This document shows, one piece after another, positions 44,040-55,255 of a stretch of DNA of 64,000 nt (positions are counted from its first letter, which is position 1; each line of letters opens with the position of its first letter). Made by a program: the position numbers and the translations under genes. The stretch comes from Cynocephalus volans (lineage: Eukaryota; Chordata; Mammalia; Dermoptera; Cynocephalidae): assembly GCF_027409185.1 (NCBI RefSeq), contig NC_084463.1:161363869-161427868 (forward strand), read 5' to 3'. A model generated the notes under the pieces. That model made no database searches, was not told the DNA's origin, and worked only from the letters and a program-made list of their open reading frames with translations.

Positions 44040-44850
44040 GTGAATGGGTAGATCTGAGTAGACATTTTTCCAAAGAATATATTCAAATGGTGAATAAGCA
44101 CATGAAAAGATGCTCAGTTTCATTAGCCATTAGGGATATGCAAGTGAAAACCACAGTGAGGTACCACTTCACGTTATAGAGTGGCTGTAATCAAAATGCC
44201 AAATAAAAACATGTGTTGGTGGGAATGTAAAGTGGGGCAGCTGCTTTGGGAAACGGTCTGTTAGTTCCTCAAAAGATTTAACAGTTTAACCCGAAGAGCC
44301 AGCAGTTCTACTTTGAGGTATATACCTAAGAGAAATGAAAACATATGTCCATACAAAAACTTGTTTGTTTATAACAGCATTATTCATAATAGCTAAAAAG
44401 TGGAAACAACCCAAATGTCACCAGTTGATGGATGGATAAATAAAATGTGGTCTGTCCATGCCGTGGAATATTATTTGGCAATAAAAGTGAATGAAGGACT
44501 GATATATGCTACGGTGCAGATGAGCCTTGAAAACATTATGCTAAGTGAAAGAAGACAGACACATATTGTATGATTCTGTTTGTATGAAATGTCCAGAAAA
44601 GGCAAATCCACAGAGACAGAAAGCAGATTAGCGGTTGCCAGTGACAGGTGAGGTTGAGGGGAAATGGGGAATGATTGCTAATGACGGGATTTCCATTTGG
44701 GATAATGAAAATGTTCAAAAACAGATAGTGCCGATGGTTGCACAACTCTGTGAATACACTAGAAATGATTGGATGGTACACTTTAAGTGGATGAATTGGA
44801 TGGCAGGTGAATTCTATCTCAGTAAAGTTGTTTTTAAAAAAGAACTGACA
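44040..44850 (+). mobile_element. L1M 3'-region (sense)
   Basis: The sense L1 sentence is: AAGATGCTCAGTTTCATTAG, AAACCACAGTGAGGTACCAC, TGGAAACAACCCAAATGTCA, GTGGAATATTATTTGGCAAT, TGCTAAGTGAAAGAAGACAG and GATTAGCGGTTGCCAGTGAC. It ends in TTTAAAAAAGAA. The 142-codon ORF on the other strand is accidental. Confidence 0.85.
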
Positions 44851-45149
44851 GGCAAGCGTTCTCAGTAAGTTCCCAGTAAATGTTAGTTCTCTTCCTCTCC
44901 ATGTTGGTTTTACTTTTTTTCCTTTCTTTAACTGTCCCCCCTCAAATAAAATAAAAAGCAACAAAAGCTAACAGCCTTCCCATTTCTCTGTATCAATCTT
45001 CTTCATCCCAAATTTCAATGCTTTCCTGACCAATTCTACCAACCCCATTTAGCATTTTTAATATGTAACTTGTATTATCTTTTTATAGATTTATGTCTTA
45101 TAGATCTTATTATTACAATGAGACCCTGGAGAGGGATGCTGGGGGATAA
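44851..45149. other. Unassigned intronic sequence
   Basis: No gene or named repeat was recognised. Confidence 0.4.
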
Positions 45150-45300
45150 TTTTTAATCAGGGACTATGCTTAAATGTGTTATACGTTTTCTCTGATTTAA
45201 TCCTTAGAGTAACCCTGTGAGGGTTGGTGCCTCCACAGCTACCCAGGTCTGTTGGACTCTAAAGCCCATATTCAAGTCCATGTCCTTAACCACTCTGTCT
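45150..45300 (-). repeat. MIR fragment
   Basis: It reads TCTGATTTAATCCTTAGAGT, AACCCTGTGAGGGTTGGTGC and AAGTCCATGTCCTTAACCAC, the antisense MIR order. Confidence 0.6.
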
Positions 45301-45699
45301 TTTTGTAGTCCCTGCAGCTCTTGGCACAGCTGTCTGCTCTGCGTGTTGAATATTTGCTGTTTAGTAGTCATGTTCTGATGCTTCTCCAGCTTTTCTCCTG
45401 AAGCACTCCAAGAGACAGATGAAAACATATCATAGGGTCTTGTAGTATAATTCAAAGACTGCCTGCTACACATATGTTTAATCTTGAAAAACTGTGTAAA
45501 TTCAGCATTTTCCTCTTTATATGTGTGTGTGTTCAAATATAAAATTCATCCCCCCCGCCCCCAACTCTAAGTAAAATTGATCTCAGAGTTACGTGACCTA
45601 TTTATCTGATGAATCCTGGTACACTGCTAGAGGGGTGTATACACACACACACAACATTTAGAAGCAAAGTTGTCTGTATAATCCATTTTTTCACTTCAG
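45301..45699. other. Unassigned intronic sequence with CA repeat
   Basis: A CA microsatellite lies at about 45641-45653 and a C-run at 45549-45561. No gene was seen. Confidence 0.4.
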
Positions 45700-46712
45700 A
45701 TACTATCTACTGATAACATATATCCAGCACTGACTTTTCCTCTTAACTTCAAACTTGTATATCCAAGTGCCCATTTGACGTCTGCATTTGGATGTTCAAT
45801 CAACATCATAAATTTAACGTGATTAGAATGGAACTCTTGACTCTCCCACAACTCCAAACCTATTTTTCCTCCAATTTTCCCCATCTCAGTAAATGGTACT
45901 ATCATCACCTAGTTGCCTAAGCCAAAAACCCAGGTTCTTCTTTCTTATACCTACCACATCCAGTCCATCAGCAAGAGCTGTTGATTCTGCTTCTAAAATA
46001 CTTTGAAACTTCCCCATCATATTGCCTTTGATCTCCCTGTAGTCCAGCTACGCCCGTCTCTCACCTGCATCATTCAATAGCCACCTACCTGATTGACTTA
46101 CTTCCACTCTTTCCCTCCACAGTTCTCTACACAGTTGGCAGAGTGATCTTTTTGAAATGCAAATCTGATTTTACTCTCCTACTTAATATCATCCAATAAA
46201 ACCCAAACTTCTTATCATGATCTACAACATTCTGTTTGGCTTGGCCTCTGCTCACCTCTCCAGCCCCCTTTAACTCTCTTACCCCCTTTAACCTTATTCA
46301 CTATATTTTCATCACAAGGTCTTCTTTCTGCTCCTTCAATAGGAGAAGTTCAATCTTTCTTTAGGGTGTCCTTACATCTCTCTTTGCCTGTAATACTTCG
46401 ATCTCAGAAAGTCACACAGCTCTCTCCTGTGTGTCATTCAGGTATCAGCTCAAGCCTTCCTGACTGCTGAATCTAAATTAAGCCCACGTGCCTCTAATCA
46501 CTTTCTTATCATTTCACTTTTAGCTTTCTTTCTGTTACATAACCTATCTGAAATTATCTTGTTTGTTTATTTTTTTGTTCCCCCTCCTGCGCCCCCCCCC
46601 CAAAAAAAGAATGTGAGTTTGACAGGGAGGGTTTATATCTGCCTTGTTCGTTACAGTTTCACCAGTGCCTGAAATACATTGGGACCTTAATATATATTGG
46701 TTGAATAAGTGA
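45700..46712 (+). repeat. L2 LINE, about 1 kb of the 3' region
   Basis: It has the long L2 sentence: TATATCCAAGTGCCCATTTG, CAATTTTCCCCATCTCAGTA, CACATCCAGTCCATCAGCAA, TTGGCAGAGTGATCTTTTTG, ATCATCCAATAAAACCCAAA, TTAATATATATTGGTTGAAT. It carries decayed reverse-transcriptase 3' sequence with no usable ORF. Confidence 0.85.
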
Positions 46713-46837
46713 TTGCTTTTCCCATTGTGCATGGGGCCAACGTAAGGGTTGTAGTTATGGTAAACTGAGTATATGGGTAGTGCTGAATTAGGAAATGAAA
46801 GTTATCAAAAGCCTCTAATGGCTTGCATTTTCATAGC

Positions 46838-47295
46838 GACTTATTCATAATAATCAAGAATTGGAAACAACCCAAATGTTCATCAATACATGAGTAAGCA
46901 AATTGTGGTCCATACAGTGGAATATTATTTGGCCATTAAAAGGAATAAGGTACTGATACATGGTACAACATGGATGAACCTTGAAAAACATGCTGAGTGA
47001 AGGGAAGCCTTATACAACACAAATGAGCACATACGTATGATTCCATTTATATTAAATTCTAGAAAAGGCAAATTTAATCTATAGTGACAGAAAAGTGGTT
47101 AACTGGAGCCCAGGGTGGAAGAGGATTGACTTGGATGGAACACAAGAAAATTTGTAGGGTTATGGAAATGTTCTGTATCTTGCATATGATGGTGATTACA
47201 CAGGTGTATAAATTTGTCAGAGCTTATCAACATGTACAGTTAAAATGGGTCCATCTTATTGTATATAAACTATATCTTAATAAGGTTGGAAAAAA
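46838..47295 (+). mobile_element. L1M 3'-region (sense)
   Basis: It has TGGAAACAACCCAAATGTTC, GTGGAATATTATTTGGCCAT, AACATGGATGAACCTTGAAA, CTGTATCTTGCATATGATGG and ACTATATCTTAATAAGGTTG. It ends in an A-rich run at about 47291. Confidence 0.85.
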
Positions 47296-47850
47296 GCCTC
47301 TTTTGCCTGACATTTGAGTGCACTTTGGATTTCTTTTGTTTACCTCCCCACTTCTTGGGCAGATGATTTTTCTTCTGATTTCAGTATTTCCTAGCCACCT
47401 GCTGACATATCCTAGATGTATTTGCATTCCTGTTTCTGAATGAGCACCAACATCTTATGAGTTTCTTGTCCTCTATCTCTAGTTGGCAAAACATCGTTTT
47501 AATTACACTGTTATTGGTTACCTTCAGATAAGCATTGGGAACGTGCCCAGGTATACTTAGATTTCAGTACCGAAGAGTAAGTACTTCCAGCAGAAGTACG
47601 GCAGTTAATACAACATAACAAGGGGAAAAAAGTTTGCAGCACATCTAGCTTGACAGGAAGACGTAAGAAGTGTACATTTTAAACTCTCGGTTCTTTTAGA
47701 TATGATGACTCATGTACTTTGATCATACTCACCACCTCAGAAATCTTATTCTTTATGTTTGTGATTCATCCTGTTAACTGTTAATGTAGTAGTTGAACTA
47801 AAAAGTACATTGAGATGTAGTGGATAGTAGACTGTCTCATGCTCTGAAAT
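47296..47850. other. Unassigned intronic sequence
   Basis: No gene or named repeat was recognised. Confidence 0.4.
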
Positions 47851-49062
47851 TAACATACCATTACGCATCTCCGGAAGACAGGGATACTTCTGAGAAATGC
47901 TTCACTAGGTGCTTTCATCATTGTGTGAACATTTAGAGCATACTTACACAGACCTAGATGGTGTAGACTCCTACACATCTAGGTTATGGAGTGTAGCCTA
48001 TGGCTCCTAGGCTACAAGTCAGTATAGCATGTTGCTGTACTGAATACTGTAGGCAATTGTAATACAATGGTAAGTATTTGTGTATCTAAACATATCTAAA
48101 CATAGAAAAGGTACAGTAAAAATATAATATTACCATGAATGGAGCTTGCAGGTCTGGGAGTTGCTCTGCGTGAGTCAGTGAGTGAGTGGTGAGTGAATGT
48201 GAAGGCCTAGGACATGACTGAACACTACTGTAGACTTTGTAGACACTGTACACTTAGGCTACACTACATTTATAAAAAAATTTTCTCTCTTCAATAGTAA
48301 ATTAACCTTAGCTTACTGTAACTTTTTTGCTTTATAAACTTTTAAATTTTTAAAACTTTTTGACTCTTTTAGTAACTCTTAGCTTAAAACACAAACACAT
48401 TGTACAGCTGTACAAAACCGTTTTATTTCTTTATATCCTTATTATGTAAACTTTTTTTCTATTAAATTTTTTTTTACTTTAACTCTTTTTGTTAAAAATG
48501 AAGACATACGCAAAAAAAGAACCAAGGCCCAGGGTTCGATCCCTGTACTGGCCAGTCACCAAAAAAAAAAAGAAAGAAAGAAAAGTGAAGACAGAAACAC
48601 ACGTATTAGCCTAGTCCTACACAGGGTCAGGATCATCAGTATCACTGTCTTCCACCTCCACATCTTGTCCTACTGGAAGGTCTTCAGGGCAATTACATGG
48701 ATGGAGCTGTCATCTCCTATGATAACTGCCTTCTTCTGGAATACCTCCAGAACGACCCGCCTGAAGCTTTTTCACAGAAAAAAAATACAGCTTTCTCTTT
48801 TTACTAAGTAGAACGAGTACACTTTAAAATAACAATAAAAAGTATAGTACAGTAAATACACAAACCAGTAACACAGTTGTTTATTATCATTATCAAGCAT
48901 TATATACTATGCATAATTGTGTGTGCTATCCTTTTATATGACTGGTAGCACAGTAGGTTGTTTTACACCAGCATAACCACAAACACGCTAGGCGATAGGA
49001 ATCTTATGGGATCACTCGTGGTCTGTTACTGACCAAACATCATTATGCGGTGCATGACTGTA
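47851..49062 (-). mobile_element. Tigger-type DNA transposon, about 1.2 kb, internally deleted
   Basis: The right end reads, reversed, CAGTCATGCACCGCATAATG. The left region has GGCTCCTAGGCTACAAGTCA, ACTGAATACTGTAGGCAATT and AAACATAGAAAAGGTACAG. On the minus strand near 48620-48690 a short open stretch encodes PVGQDVEVEDSDTDDPDP then a stop. This looks like the C-terminus of a pogo/Tigger transposase. Most of the transposase is deleted, and frameshifts and stops occur upstream. A truncated SINE sits inside (48507-48580). It resembles the MER6/Tigger3 group, though the subfamily is uncertain. Confidence 0.8.
48507..48580 (+). mobile_element. 5'-truncated tRNA-Ile-type SINE inside the Tigger
   Basis: Only the B-box end remains: AACCAAGGCCCAGGGTTCGA, TCCCTGTACTGGCCAGTCAC, then an A/G-rich tail. 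The duplication AAAA(A/G)TGAAGACA is at 48494-48506 and 48581-48593, and the Tigger text is continuous once the insert is removed. Confidence 0.85.
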
Positions 49063-49139
49063 CTTTATTTAGTATCAAACCTAGTTTTTATCTTTTTTTT
49101 CTCTCTCTTTAGTTCACAGAATCATCCACTCCTTTCTTT

Positions 49140-49610
49140 TATTAAGACTTTATCTTACAAGTGATACGTGAATACAGCCTCATAAATACTCAAGCAATAC
49201 ATAGGGTATGATGTGAAAATTCCCCTGAGGTTCCTTCACTTCTCTCCTCCCCAGACAAAAAAACACTGTTAAGAGTTTGGCCGATTTTCTTCCAGATCTT
49301 TTCCTAAGTGTTTATATATAATACATACAATATCTGTATATGTACAGACACACAGACATATTTTACATAAGCAGAATTATTATGAGTTGTTCAGCTTGCT
49401 CTTTTCATGTAACTGTGTATCTTGGGGATTTTTCCGTTTCTGTCCTTACAGGTCTATCTCATACTTTTAAATGGCTGTGTAGTATTCCATAAAATAGATA
49501 CAACAGTTTATTTAATCCCCCTTATGGACATTTAGTTTACTTTTAATTTTCACTTTAACAGTCAGTCAAAAAGTGAATTTAGACTAGTGTAAATAATTTG
49601 TGTTTTTAGG
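49140..49610 (-). mobile_element. L1M-like 3'-region (antisense)
   Basis: It has TTCCAGATCTTTTCCTAAGT, TGTAACTGTGTATCTTGGGG, ATGGCTGTGTAGTATTCCAT and CCCCTTATGGACATTTAGTT. This is the antisense order of old L1 3' ends. The right part is uncertain. Confidence 0.6.
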
Positions 49611-49626
49611 GCTTTTCATTTCTTTC

Positions 49627-49724
49627 TTTTTTTTTTTTTTTTTTTGGTAGCTGACCTGCACGGAGAACCGGAGAACCGAGTCCTTGACCTTGGTGTCACA
49701 AGGCTGCATTCTAAGCCAGCCTGC
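49627..49724 (-). mobile_element. tRNA-Ile-type SINE, degenerate
   Basis: A T-run, then GTAGCTGACCTGCACGGAGA, a duplicated GGAGAACC unit, CCTTGACCTTGGTGTCACAA and AGCCAGCCTGC. It is the same antisense SINE layout with more divergence. Confidence 0.7.
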
Positions 49725-51308
49725 TTTCTTATTTATTCAGTTATATGATTAATTACACTACATTTTTTGAAAAATAGCTTATTGGGGTGGGCAGTATCTC
49801 ACTGATATTGTAATGCTGAAATAACAGATTGAAAACCTTTGTTTTGGAAGAAAAAGTTGAATATAAGTTCTCTTCTGATTGTGGGCTTTATTAGTGTTGT
49901 GTCTTCAGGGATTTCTCTTTAGGTGTGATTGTAAAACAACAGCATTATAAGTAGTTACAGAGTTGTCTTACAGTTTTTACCTGGTTAGTTCAAAAGGAGC
50001 ATACATCTCTGAGGATTAGAACTAGAATGTGGTCTGTGGTTGTAACATATGAAGTCAGCAGTTGGTTATAATGGTTGCTCTAGGTTAATATTTTCCTGTG
50101 GAGCTGGAGTCAAGCATATGTGAAAAAAGTTTGGGTGTTTTTTCCTCTCTCTTTCAGTTTGAAATCCTGTTAAATCCACATCATTGCTGTGGAACTTTCT
50201 GCCATTCTCTATTGATGACCAACTATTGCTGTTTATTAGCGCTCAAAATATTAAAAACAAACAAAAACCCCATTTCTTCACATTTTTTTTGCTATGTTTA
50301 TAGGAATATACAAATATGGACAGTTCTGATGTTTAAGCAGAATGAGAAAGTTATGTTTCAAGCAGGTGGGTTTGAGTCTCAAAAACCTGCATGCTGTAAG
50401 TGCATTTCCTCAGCTCTGCTCTTTGGCAAATAGTGGGCGGGGTGAGAGCAGGCTGGTGTTTGTTTTAATCACCCAAGAAAGGCCAGAGTTGCCTTCCTGT
50501 CAGGTTCTGACGGCTTGCGTGGTTATGAAACAGTCTGAGATCTTGTTTTCTTTCATATTATCTGACCTTGGTATTGACCTCCCCTTTCCTCCCCCCTTCC
50601 TTTTTCTGGTTTGCCTCTTCAATTGGTTACTACACTTAAAGTGTGAAGGCTTTGCCATTGGTAGCAATTATTACATTCTCTGGTGGTTTTAGTTTTCTTG
50701 GCTTTAAGCTTCCTTCCTCTTAGACAAACAGTATAGGCAGGCTGTTATGTCTGAGGGTTTAAATTCTTGTTAACCTTTTCATTTATTGTGATTAAGATTT
50801 ATTTTCAAAGAAAACCATTTCCTCTATTTAAGAATTGCCTTGGCAAGAAGTTGGAAATCCTAGAACCTTGTTTCAGGGAGTGTGTAGCTATTTGTTATGA
50901 ATGATTCTGCTTGGATCCAGTGAAATTCTCTTATTGTTAGTATGCAGTAGATGTCTTTAGCAGGGGAGAGACTGTACTTTGAGGCAGTATAGCAAAAGCT
51001 TCAGGGCCAGAGGGTAATGTGAAGGGGCAGAGTGAATAAGCAGGGGCCCTGAGGGAGGTGATTTTGTTCACTGACTAATCTTGAGGCATTTGACCACTCT
51101 ATCTCACCTCATTGTTTCTTTGTCCTCAGTCATTAGATATTAAGTTTACTGTGGATGAATGGGATTCTGTTTACAAAAGGGTCCAGTATCCACCAAGAAG
51201 GTGTTTGTAAATAGGAAGTATTGTATATTATCTTTCTTAAGGATGATAGATCCTAGTAGAACTGCCTTTGATTGGTTTTAGAGTATAGCTCTTAAGAGAC
51301 AGAAAGTT
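49725..51308. other. Unassigned intronic sequence
   Basis: No gene or named repeat was recognised. Two overlapping ORFs (111 and 116 codons) at 50098-50692 have no recognisable motif, weak codon character and no partner splice sites. Confidence 0.4.
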
Positions 51309-51560
51309 CATTTAATAATTCAGCAAATACTTATTGAGAATCTTATTATACATCAGGCATTTTCTAGGTTTTGGGAATAAAGTGGTGAACAAAACAGATG
51401 AACATCTCTGCCCTCATGGAACTAAGATCCTAGTTGGGGAGACATATACTAAATAAGATAATAGTGATACAATACAGTACTATATATAATGCGTTAGGTG
51501 GTAGCAAATGCTGAGCAAAAAAAAGGGGGGTAAGAAGACAGGAAGTGTCAGTGGTAGTAG
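51309..51560 (+). repeat. Ancient interspersed repeat fragment (same family as 23095-23640)
   Basis: It has GCAAATACTTATTGAGAATC, TAAAGTGGTGAACAAAACAG, TGCCCTCATGGAACTAAGAT and GGGGAGACATATACTAAATA in order. It is non-coding. Confidence 0.55.
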
Positions 51561-52555
51561 TGTGGCTTAATTATTATTGTAACTGGTTTCCTTTTTAAAA
51601 CTATGCATTTTTTTTTATACATTCAAAAACATTGTCCTGAGAAGGGGTCCACTGGCTTCTCCAGACATCCGAAGCTACCCTGGCATAGAAAAGGTTAAGG
51701 ACCCTGCATTAGAGGGTCATCCCTCCGACCCTGCACGTGGGATTAAAAGATGTTTATTTCTTCTTTTGTGCTTTACATGATAATGATGTGGCAGACTTTT
51801 CCACATAGATTTTCACATTGTATTTGTTAATTGTGGCTTTGGTTTTCTTTAGGTTATTTGAATCCATTATTCACTTTTGAGGCTAGTGTTGTAGGACGGT
51901 TTTTCCATTTGTGTTCCGCAGAACTCCAGGGTGCCCTGAAGCCTTTTTAGAGACTCTGTAATCATTTTAAATTTATATTTGGATAGTTCTCCTCTGGTTT
52001 AGTCTAAATAAGTTAGTCAGATGCCTGGTCTTGAAGGACACGTGTAAAGAGAATATACTTAGGAGGTGGTGCATATCTGTGGCACGTAAACAGAACAGAT
52101 TGTTAACATGCAAAAAAAGTGGGTGAACCAATGATTTAACCCTTTAAGTGTATGTCATTGAACCACTGTCAAGACCTTGAGCCGGTACCTACTGTCTGTA
52201 TAAAGATAAGAATTTCTGAGCTTTTTCCTCTTTTAGTTTCCTTCCCTCACTTTCTAAATATTTTTTCGAGCATCTGTGTAAGCTAGGAATACAGAGACTA
52301 AAAGACAAACAAAAACATTGCTTGCCCTTGTGATTGGGGAGATGCAGATGATTGAATAATCAACCACAACATATTATGGTAAGTGCTAAGGTAGAGATAG
52401 GTCCAAGGATCAGTGAGAACACAAAGGTAGGACACCTAAGCCAACTGGAGTAGAGGGTGGCCCAAGAGGGCTTCCTGAACTAGTGGCAACAGAATAGGTC
52501 AAGATAAGAGCTGCATGCTCACCGCTTTTCCTTTGCTGTCTTCTGAACGATGAAC
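51561..52555. other. Unassigned intronic sequence
   Basis: A stretch at 51885-52110 (TTGTGTTCCGCAGAACTCCA) may be an old MITE. No gene was recognised. Confidence 0.35.
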
Positions 52556-52559
52556 TTCC

Positions 52560-52868
52560 TTGGTTTAATGCAGGGTCACCAGACTGGCCTACTACTTGTT
52601 TTTGTATAGCCAGTAAATATACCGTTCTAAATGGTTGAAAAAGATCAAAATAATAATAGTAATATTTCATGGCATGTGAAAATTATATGAAATTCAAATT
52701 TCTGTGTCCATAAACTATTGGAACACAACCATACCCATTCATTTGTGTAAGGTCTGTGAGTGCTTTCTCTCACCACAATAGAGTTGAGTAGTCGCATCAG
52801 AGACCTTATGGCCCACAAGGCCTAAAATATTTAGGCCTTTTACAGAAAAAGTTTGCCAACTCCTGCTG
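52560..52868 (+). mobile_element. hAT-Charlie-type element (longer form)
   Basis: It has CATGGCATGTGAAAATTATA, ATTCAAATTTCTGTGTCCAT, ACTATTGGAACACAACCATA, AGAGTTGAGTAGTCGCATCA and the end GAAAAAGTTTGCCAACTCCT. It is the same family as 36262-36488. Confidence 0.7.
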
Positions 52869-53359
52869 TAATACTTTTAATGCCCAACTGAAATGCAGGA
52901 GGCAGAAAAAATGATGGTAGTCCAAAGGAAAGCATGAAATCCTGTTATATTCTGTTAGCTGGTTGCAGGTAATGCCCAGGAAATGTTTGAGACTTCTCTT
53001 TTCCCATCTCCCACTAAAACATGCTGCATACATACCTCAGTGCACAGCAGCAGGCATTTACTTCATTCTTGTTTTGTTTGTTTTGAATTTAGTCATGGGG
53101 GAACGTTTTAATATTTCTCGAAAAGAGGATATCTGATATAAGTCAAAATGATTACAGAATATGCTTGCCTGGAGAGTAGGAAATATGGGGGGTCTACTCC
53201 TTGGTGTGCTGTAAACTAGCTGAAGGACATCAAGACAGTCCTTTAGGTCCTAACCTCCCTTTAGGTCTCTAAATGGTGGGGTTGATTGATGAGTACACTA
53301 GATCATCTCTAGGCACCTTTCAGCCCAGTAGAGACATTGCTGCACAGTGGAGGGAGTGG
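52869..53359. other. Unassigned intronic sequence
   Basis: No gene or named repeat was recognised. Confidence 0.4.
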
Positions 53360-53540
53360 CTTGTGTGTGAATCCTGGCTCTGTCACTTTCTACTTAGGTG
53401 ACCTTGAGCGACTTATCAAAACACTCTATGCCTTGTTAGCTCTGAAAATGTGGCTGTTAAGACTGACCTTATAAGAATTAATTGAGATTATGTTCTTAAA
53501 ACTCCTGACATTAATAGGTATTCAATCTGGTGTAACTATG
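53360..53540 (+). repeat. MIR element
   Basis: It has GTGTGAATCCTGGCTCTGTC, TAGGTGACCTTGAGCGACTT, TTATAAGAATTAATTGAGAT and CATTAATAGGTATTCAAT. Boundaries are approximate. Confidence 0.7.
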
Positions 53541-54297
53541 AAGGTTATTATGTTTGCGAACTCTTACTATATATAAGATGTTTTAAAAAGCAAAGATCTC
53601 CTAGTAGTTTGTTTTAATGAGTGATTAATAGCCCATCAACTGTGATTAAGTCATATTTGCATTTCGCTAACTGGCTTCCTAAGCACTGAGTACTTTGAAT
53701 CAAGATCTTCCCTAACTGGTAAGTTCTAGCTCATGTTTAACTTGAGTTGGCATGTACAGAGCATGTCTTGCTTTGTAAAAGCACAGTCATATTGTCATTT
53801 ACCATGCTTCAAGCAGATTATAGATTGGCGAAAAGAGATTTTGTGTGTCGGATCATCTTTCCTTTGTATTAACAACTTTCTTCCTTTTCTACCCATTCTC
53901 CATAATTCAGATAATAATTTTAATTCTCATTGGAAGGTTAGTTTTGATGAGGAGACTTAGACTGAGAAGTTCTAATGTTTGCATAATTTTTGATAGTTTA
54001 GAGGTAGCATAGTTCTAGAGACAGAATTGGATTATCAGTCAGGACGCTACATTTTTTGTCTTTGGATAATTTTCCTTTGATCTTCATTTATAAAAGTCTA
54101 TTAAATGTAAATTATATACTTTATTTTAAGCAAACTCAATTTATGAAATATCTGTTTATGATTTGCTTAATGAAAAAGATATGGAATTCCTTTAAATCAC
54201 CAGATTTTCTAGTAGAATCAACATAATTATGTGAATTACATACAGCTATGTAAGATCATATCAATGCATAGTAAGCTAGACATTTATTAGATTGTGA
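53541..54297. other. Unassigned intronic sequence
   Basis: No gene or named repeat was recognised. Confidence 0.4.
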
Positions 54298-54520
54298 TTA
54301 AGAGCATAGGCTTTTGAGTCATATATTATAGCTGTGGTTCAAAGCCTTGCTTTGCCATTTACTTACTAGCAGTATGTGATCTTGGCCTTCCAGTTCCTTA
54401 TGGGAATAATAATACGCAGGGTCATTGTGAAGATGACATAAATTATCCATATGAAGTGTTTAACATGGTACCTGACATACAGTTAAGTGCTTCCAATAAT
54501 ATTCATTGCTGGTAGATTAT
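54298..54520 (+). repeat. MIR element
   Basis: It has TAAGAGCATAGGCTTTTGAG, TTTGCCATTTACTTACTAGC, TTGTGAAGATGACATAAATT and TAACATGGTACCTGACATAC. Confidence 0.75.
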
Positions 54521-54529
54521 TTAGGAGGT

Positions 54530-54890
54530 CTGTATAGCATGTTGCTTTCTTTGGATATAGAACTAAATCTTCCTGTCTGTCAAGATTCATTTTTGCTACC
54601 TGATATCAGACTCCAGCCGTAGTGAACTAGTAGTCCCACTCTCTATACACATACCTATGCTCTGTCTTTCTAGAATGCTTTTCTCTTCACCCCTTCTTTT
54701 CTCCTGTTTTCCTGTCCTGCAGAGCCCAGTTCAAGGGACATCTCCATGAAGACTTCCCTTCTCCAAGCCCTGTGCAACCATAGGGCCCTACACATACCTT
54801 ATTTACTTGCTGTGCCTCTATCAGACTGTGAGCCTCTTAAGGGCAGGCATTCTGCTCAGCTTGGGAAATACCGTCTAGTGTCAGCCAAGA
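54530..54890 (+). repeat. Probable L2-like fragment
   Basis: AAGACTTCCCTTCTCCAAGC and AGACTGTGAGCCTCTTAAGG resemble the 3' region of L2, but the match is weaker than at 45700 and 61235. Confidence 0.4.
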
Positions 54891-55129
54891 CAGAACTGTT
54901 TTCAGGGCATGTACCTTCTAGTGGGAAGACAAATATTTAAATAATCACAAGTGTGCAACGTGCTGCTGTAGACCAAGAGTGCAGTAGTGCTTAACAGGAG
55001 CTTTGGACCTTGTCTGGACACATCAAAGAAGCCTTTTTCTAAGAAACTGATGTTTATTTCAGTTGAAACCTGAAGGATGTGTAGGAGATAGCTAAGTAAA
55101 GAGAGGGAAGAGTTCCTGGTGGAGAAAAC

Positions 55130-55255
55130 TGCATCAATGGGGTGGCTTTGGGCAAGTTACTCTGCTTTTCTGTGCTTTAGTTTCCTCATTTGTAAAATGG
55201 GAATAATATAACCACCCCATAAGATCATTGTGAACATAAAGACTGTATTTAAGTC
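55130..55255 (+). repeat. MIR fragment
   Basis: TTGGGCAAGTTACTCTGCTT, TTTCCTCATTTGTAAAATGG and GATCATTGTGAACATAAAGA form the MIR core-to-tail order. Confidence 0.7.

Noticed and set aside
44536..44964. 142-codon minus-strand ORF
   Set aside because: It is the antisense of an L1M 3' fragment and has no recognisable domain.
50098..50692. Two overlapping ORFs of 111 and 116 codons
   Set aside because: They have no motifs, sit in an intron with no splice partners, and have a composition typical of random frames in AT-rich DNA.
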